DNA of 64,000 nt, taken from contig SAUG01000004.1 of the NCBI GenBank assembly GCA_011316305.1, forward strand, positions 209,602 to 273,601, read 5' to 3'. This DNA is from Rusavskia elegans. Taxonomy: Eukaryota; Ascomycota; Lecanoromycetes; Teloschistales; Teloschistaceae. Below, piece by piece: positions 60,301 to 64,000 of the stretch (its first letter is position 1; the number at the start of each line of letters is the position of its first letter). The translations under genes were made by a program, and so were the position numbers. Under the pieces are notes generated by a model. That model was not told where the DNA came from and ran no database searches. It saw nothing but the letters and a program-made list of their open reading frames with translations.

Positions 60301-63095
60301 TCTTCCCACAAATCATCTGTCCCAGACAGCATGTTTACTCGGCTGCAGAGCTGTCGTCCCATGATGGAAAGAAAGGGCACGACACGTACACGGCCATACG
60401 TGGGGAGGTTTTTGACCTGGGGGCTTTCATACCATCGCACTATCCCCCCATCATCCAGCCGGCTGCACTCAAGAAGTACGCCGGCGTTGACTCTACAGCT
60501 CTGTTTCCCATCCAGGTCAGTGCCCTCTGCATCGGCAAGGATGGTCCCATCGATCCAAGCGTGCCGCTGGACTATGCACCATCCAATATCTCCGGCTCCG
60601 TGACAGCAATCAGTAAGACGGATCCCAATGCGAAGTACCATGATTTCAGAGCTTGGACCAATGATTCAAGGTTAGACTGGTGGTACGAGCAGCAGAAGAT
60701 TATGCGCTCCCTCTACAAGAAGGGCGACGTTGGCTACACCCCGAAGTATGTGAGCCAGCTGGCATCCAAGACGCAGAAACAGATCGTCATCTTGAACAAG
60801 CATGTGTATGACATGACGGACTACAACAAGGGCGGCCGAAAACCAGAGCGAATACCAGGCAATAAAGCTCCAGTGAACGTTGATACCGAGTTCATGGAGG
60901 ATTTAGTTGTCACCCTTTTCCGGCAGCGGGCTGGCAGCGATGTGACAAAGGACTGGGAGGCTTTGCCACTAACCCCTATCAAGCGGAGAAATGCGCAAAC
61001 CTGCTTGGACAATTTGTTTCGTGTTGGAGCTACAGATACGAGGAATTCGGCGCAGTGCCTGTTCGCTCAATACATCCTTCTGGCCATCTCGATCCTCCTC
61101 ACGTCCGTCATCGGGTTCAAGTTCTTCGCGGCGCTACAGTTTGGCAGGAAGAATATTCCGGAGAACCTCGATAAGTTCGTCATCTGCCAGGTCCCCGCCT
61201 ACACGGAAGACGAAGACTCTCTGCGTCGAGCCATCGATTCTGCAGCACGGATGAAGTATGATGACAAGCGAAAGCTCTTGGTCGTCGTCTGTGACGGGAT
61301 GATTATTGGGCAAGGTAACGACAGACCCACGCCTCGAATTGTTCTCGACATCCTGGGAGTCTCCGAAACGGTAGATCCAGAACCCTTAAGCTTCGAGAGC
61401 TTAGGCGAAGGCATGAAGCAGCACAACATGGGGAAAGTCTACTCCGGATTGTACGAGGTCCAGGGCCACATCGTCCCATTCATGGTCGTTGTCAAGATCG
61501 GCAAACCATCGGAAGTGTCCAGGCCTGGCAATCGTGGCAAGCGTGACTCCCAGATGGTTATCATGCGCTTCTTGAACCGTGTGCATTACAACCACCCCAT
61601 GACGCCTTTGGAGTTGGAGATGCACCATCAAATCCGGAACATCATTGGAGTCAACCCTACGTTCTATGAGTTCATGTTCCAGATTGACGCCGATACGGTA
61701 GTTGCCCCTGACTCTGCCTCGCGAATGGTGGCTGCTTTCCTGCATGATACGAGACTGATTGGCATCTGCGGAGAAACGGCGTTGTCCAACGCCAAAGCAT
61801 CCTTCACCACGATGATCCAAGTCTACGAATACTACATTTCTCACAATTTGACCAAGGCTTTCGAAAGCTTGTTTGGGTCCGTGACATGTCTGCCTGGATG
61901 CTTCACCATGTATCGAATCAGAGCCGCAGAGACGGGAAAGCCACTGTTCGTCAGCCGAGAAGTCATCGAAGCCTACTCCAACATCCGAGTCGATACCCTG
62001 CACATGAAAAATCTGTTGCATCTGGGCGAGGACCGATATCTGACCACTTTACTGCTCAAACATCACCCAAAGTACAAGACCAAATATACCTTTCACGCCC
62101 ATGCATGGACCGTTGCGCCTGACAGCTGGAGTGTCTTCATGTCCCAACGCCGACGATGGATCAACTCGACGGTGCATAATCTCGTCGAGCTTATTCCACT
62201 TCAGCAGCTCTGCGGCTTCTGCTGCTTCAGCATGAGGTTTATTGTCTTCCTGGACCTCCTGAGCACCATCATCCAGCCTGTCACCGTCGCCTACATTGTC
62301 TACCTCATTGTTCTGGTCTCTCTCGGCAAGGCGGTCGTCCCATTGATCGCCTTCATCCTCCTTGGGGCAATCTACGGACTTCAAGCGATCATTTTCATCC
62401 TGAGGAGAAAGTGGGAAATGATTGGGTGGATGATCATCTATATCCTCGCCATGCCTGTCTTCTCCCTGGCATTGCCTCTGTATTCTTTCTGGCACATGGA
62501 CGACTTCTCGTGGGGAAACACGCGTGTGGTCACGGGCGAGAAGGGCAAGCAGGTGGTCATCTCGGACGAAGGCAAATTCGATCCATCCTCGATCCCACGG
62601 AAGAAGTGGGAGGAATACCAAGCCGAGCTTTGGGATGCGCAGACTCAACGTGACGACCGATCGGAAATGTCGGGCTTCTCGTACGGCACGAAATCGTACC
62701 AGCCGCCAGGTTCGGAGTACATCTACCCTCCGCCATCAAGGCACATGTCGCAAATGGATCTGCCGAGGTACGGTTCAAGGCTGTCGCTGGCAGCTTCAGA
62801 TGTCATGGCAAGAGGGTACGATGAGCAGCACCTGGATTCGGCGGATGCGGCGGGATTGCCGAGTGATGACGCTCTGCTGGGTGAGATCAGGGAAATCTTG
62901 AAGGCAGCAGATCTCATGACTGTCACCAAGAAAGGCATCAAGCAGGAACTGGAGAGAAGGTTTGGAGTCAGTCTGGAGCCACGGAAGGCGTACATCGGTT
63001 CCGGTATGTATCCTCACCGCCATGTGGTCATGTCTGGACAGCAAATGCTAACTTCCCCTCTAGCTACCGAAGCCGTTCTCTCTGGTCAGTTGTAA
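57356..63095 (+). CDS. csmA: Chitin synthase with myosin motor-like domain (class V, CsmA type)
   Basis: Three exons, 57356-57468, 57521-63003 and 63064-63095, give 1875 aa. The N-terminus [20 protein letters not shown] leads to a myosin head with an intact P-loop GESGSGKTT (about 102) and switch-II-like ISIVDFPGF (about 408), unlike its partner csmB. Membrane helices start at about 907, a cytochrome b5-like region spans about 990-1140 ([18 protein letters not shown]), and the GT2 domain carries DADT (about 1426), EDRYLTTLL and [16 protein letters not shown] (about 1578). Then come C-terminal helices and a DEK_C end ([20 protein letters not shown] to [10 protein letters not shown]). Class V enzymes make wall chitin at tips and septa and bind actin through the head. 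The 60-bp last intron is stop-free and in frame, but splicing restores the family ending. Confidence 0.95.
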
Positions 63096-63495
63096 GATGG
63101 TGGCATTGCGTGAGCAGCGAGGGTGCCGCACGTTCATCGTTATATGCCCCAACATAACAACCCACGTGGGCGTCAGCCGTGGTATTGAGCATTGAGCTTG
63201 CCCGATGACGAAATACAGCATCAAGCATTGCGAGGTGTTGGCATGGAGGAAGGATCAAAGCGATAAAAGTCGTCATCTTGTGGAGAGTGGGATGGAGTCT
63301 ATATGCTAATAAATGCGGAGCTCGGTATCTGGATGGATGATTCTACATTTGTACAATGGATGTCCCGTCGTATATAATGCCGCTTTCGTACAGACGGGGG
63401 CGTTACACGAATAACTATTTAGAAGACTTGTACATGTCTTCTTCCGCTTCGACCACCAATTACATATTCCACGACTCTCTTGTAGCCACTGACCC
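63096..63495. other. csmA 3' flank and promoter of next gene
   Basis: Ordinary composition, two tandem plus-strand genes. Nothing distinctive found. Confidence 0.5.
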
Positions 63496-64000
63496 ATGAG
63501 TCGATCTCTCCTACGAAGCCCCCGTGTCGCTCTAGTGAAAGCCAAACCGCCTCGAAGGGCAGCAGTCTGGACCTGCTATCAAACCAGAAATCCAGCTGCG
63601 ATCATGACTAAATCCTCCACGTCCGCAAGACCGCCAAAGCATGCTGCCGCGCCTGCTCCAGCACCAGGGGAGAAATTATACTGTCATACTTGCGGAAGAA
63701 TCATAAGTCAGTATATCATTTTTCGCAAATTGGTCATTCTTCGATTATACGGCATCAAGTCTCCATTTCGTAACCCGACATATCCCTTATATCCTCCTTC
63801 GAGGCGGATCCACAACCGAATGATGGAGTTTTCTCTCCCACCCAGTGGTATGAGGCCTCAGTCCTTCCCTTTCACCCCAAGTCATTTCTCGAGAGCGCTG
63901 AATAACTTTACTTCACGAAAATGTGCTATCTTCCCTGTTGATGAGATATATCAACCCTCTCCTCTCCTACACTCCCCCGCCCCCTCCTCCCCCCCCCCCC
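63496..64000 (+). CDS. 5' end of a conserved fungal Cys-motif protein (partial)
   Basis: First exon about 63496-63706: MSRSLLRSPRVALVKAKPPR, an Arg/Lys/Pro-rich leader that could be a mitochondrial presequence, then MTKSSTSARPP and the metal-binding-like CHTCGRIIS (C-x2-C). I know this start from an uncharacterised ascomycete family in which a second Cys pair follows in the next exon. The likely donor is gtcagt at 63707; the frame also stays open without splicing to the end of the window, so the rest cannot be decided. An internal ATG (MTKSS) could be the true start. The window ends in a poly-C run. Confidence 0.5.
   Translation, partial: MSRSLLRSPRVALVKAKPPRRAAVWTCYQTRNPAAIMTKSSTSARPPKHAAAPAPAPGEKLYCHTCGRIISQYIIFRKLVILRLYGIKSPFRNPTYPLYPPSRRIHNRMMEFSLPPSGMRPQSFPFTPSHFSRALNNFTSRKCAIFPVDEIYQPSPLLHSPAPSSPPP

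Noticed and set aside
63991..64000. Poly-C run at the right edge as a biological signal
   Set aside because: Low-complexity C-rich intron or spacer sequence truncated by the window end; nothing can be concluded.

Overview
The window is nuclear DNA of a filamentous ascomycete (Pezizomycotina). The signs are short introns (about 46-125 bp) with GT..AG ends, a class V/class VI-VII chitin synthase pair with myosin-like heads, a group III G-alpha, a Hog1-type MAP kinase, and two long AT-rich blocks almost free of CpA/TpG, the mark of repeat-induced point mutation (RIP). Class or genus cannot be fixed from the sequence alone; a RIP-active Dothideomycete-like genome with AT isochores would fit.

Layout. 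1-2.95 kb: no gene, four diverged copies of a ~47-bp repeat and a decamer tandem array. 3-13.9 kb: a type II membrane protein with a KIDDD motif (-), a broken rhodopsin-like membrane protein (-), a GABA/choline-type permease with many single-base frameshifts (+), an Arg/Asp/Ser-rich protein (-) and a secreted orphan (-). 15-16.3 kb: a small secreted Cys-rich protein and a cupin (+). 17.3-23.1 kb: group III G-alpha (-) and cullin-1 (-). 24.7-29.2 kb: a secreted orphan (+) converging on glycogen phosphorylase (-). 29.37-38.31 kb: AT-rich, RIP-saturated block bounded by ~38-bp inverted repeats at TA sites, with a nested LTR retrotransposon and a small TIR element. 38.4-44.1 kb: AVL9-like trafficking protein (-), HOG1 (-), four-TM protein (+). 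44.3-63.1 kb: the two myosin-like chitin synthases facing away from each other, separated by a second RIP-saturated block (49.90-56.70 kb) with long TIRs and TA target duplications. The right edge holds the 5' end of a further gene.

How the genes relate: HOG1, G-alpha, AVL9 and the two chitin synthases all belong to signalling, secretion and cell-wall building, but except for the chitin synthase pair I see no cluster logic. That pair is known to be head-to-head in other fungi; here a ~6.8 kb transposon-derived block has split the shared promoter. This is the most notable feature. I found no convincing new multi-gene system. Exon models were read by eye from splice signals, reading phase and family knowledge; each complete multi-exon model sums to a whole number of codons.
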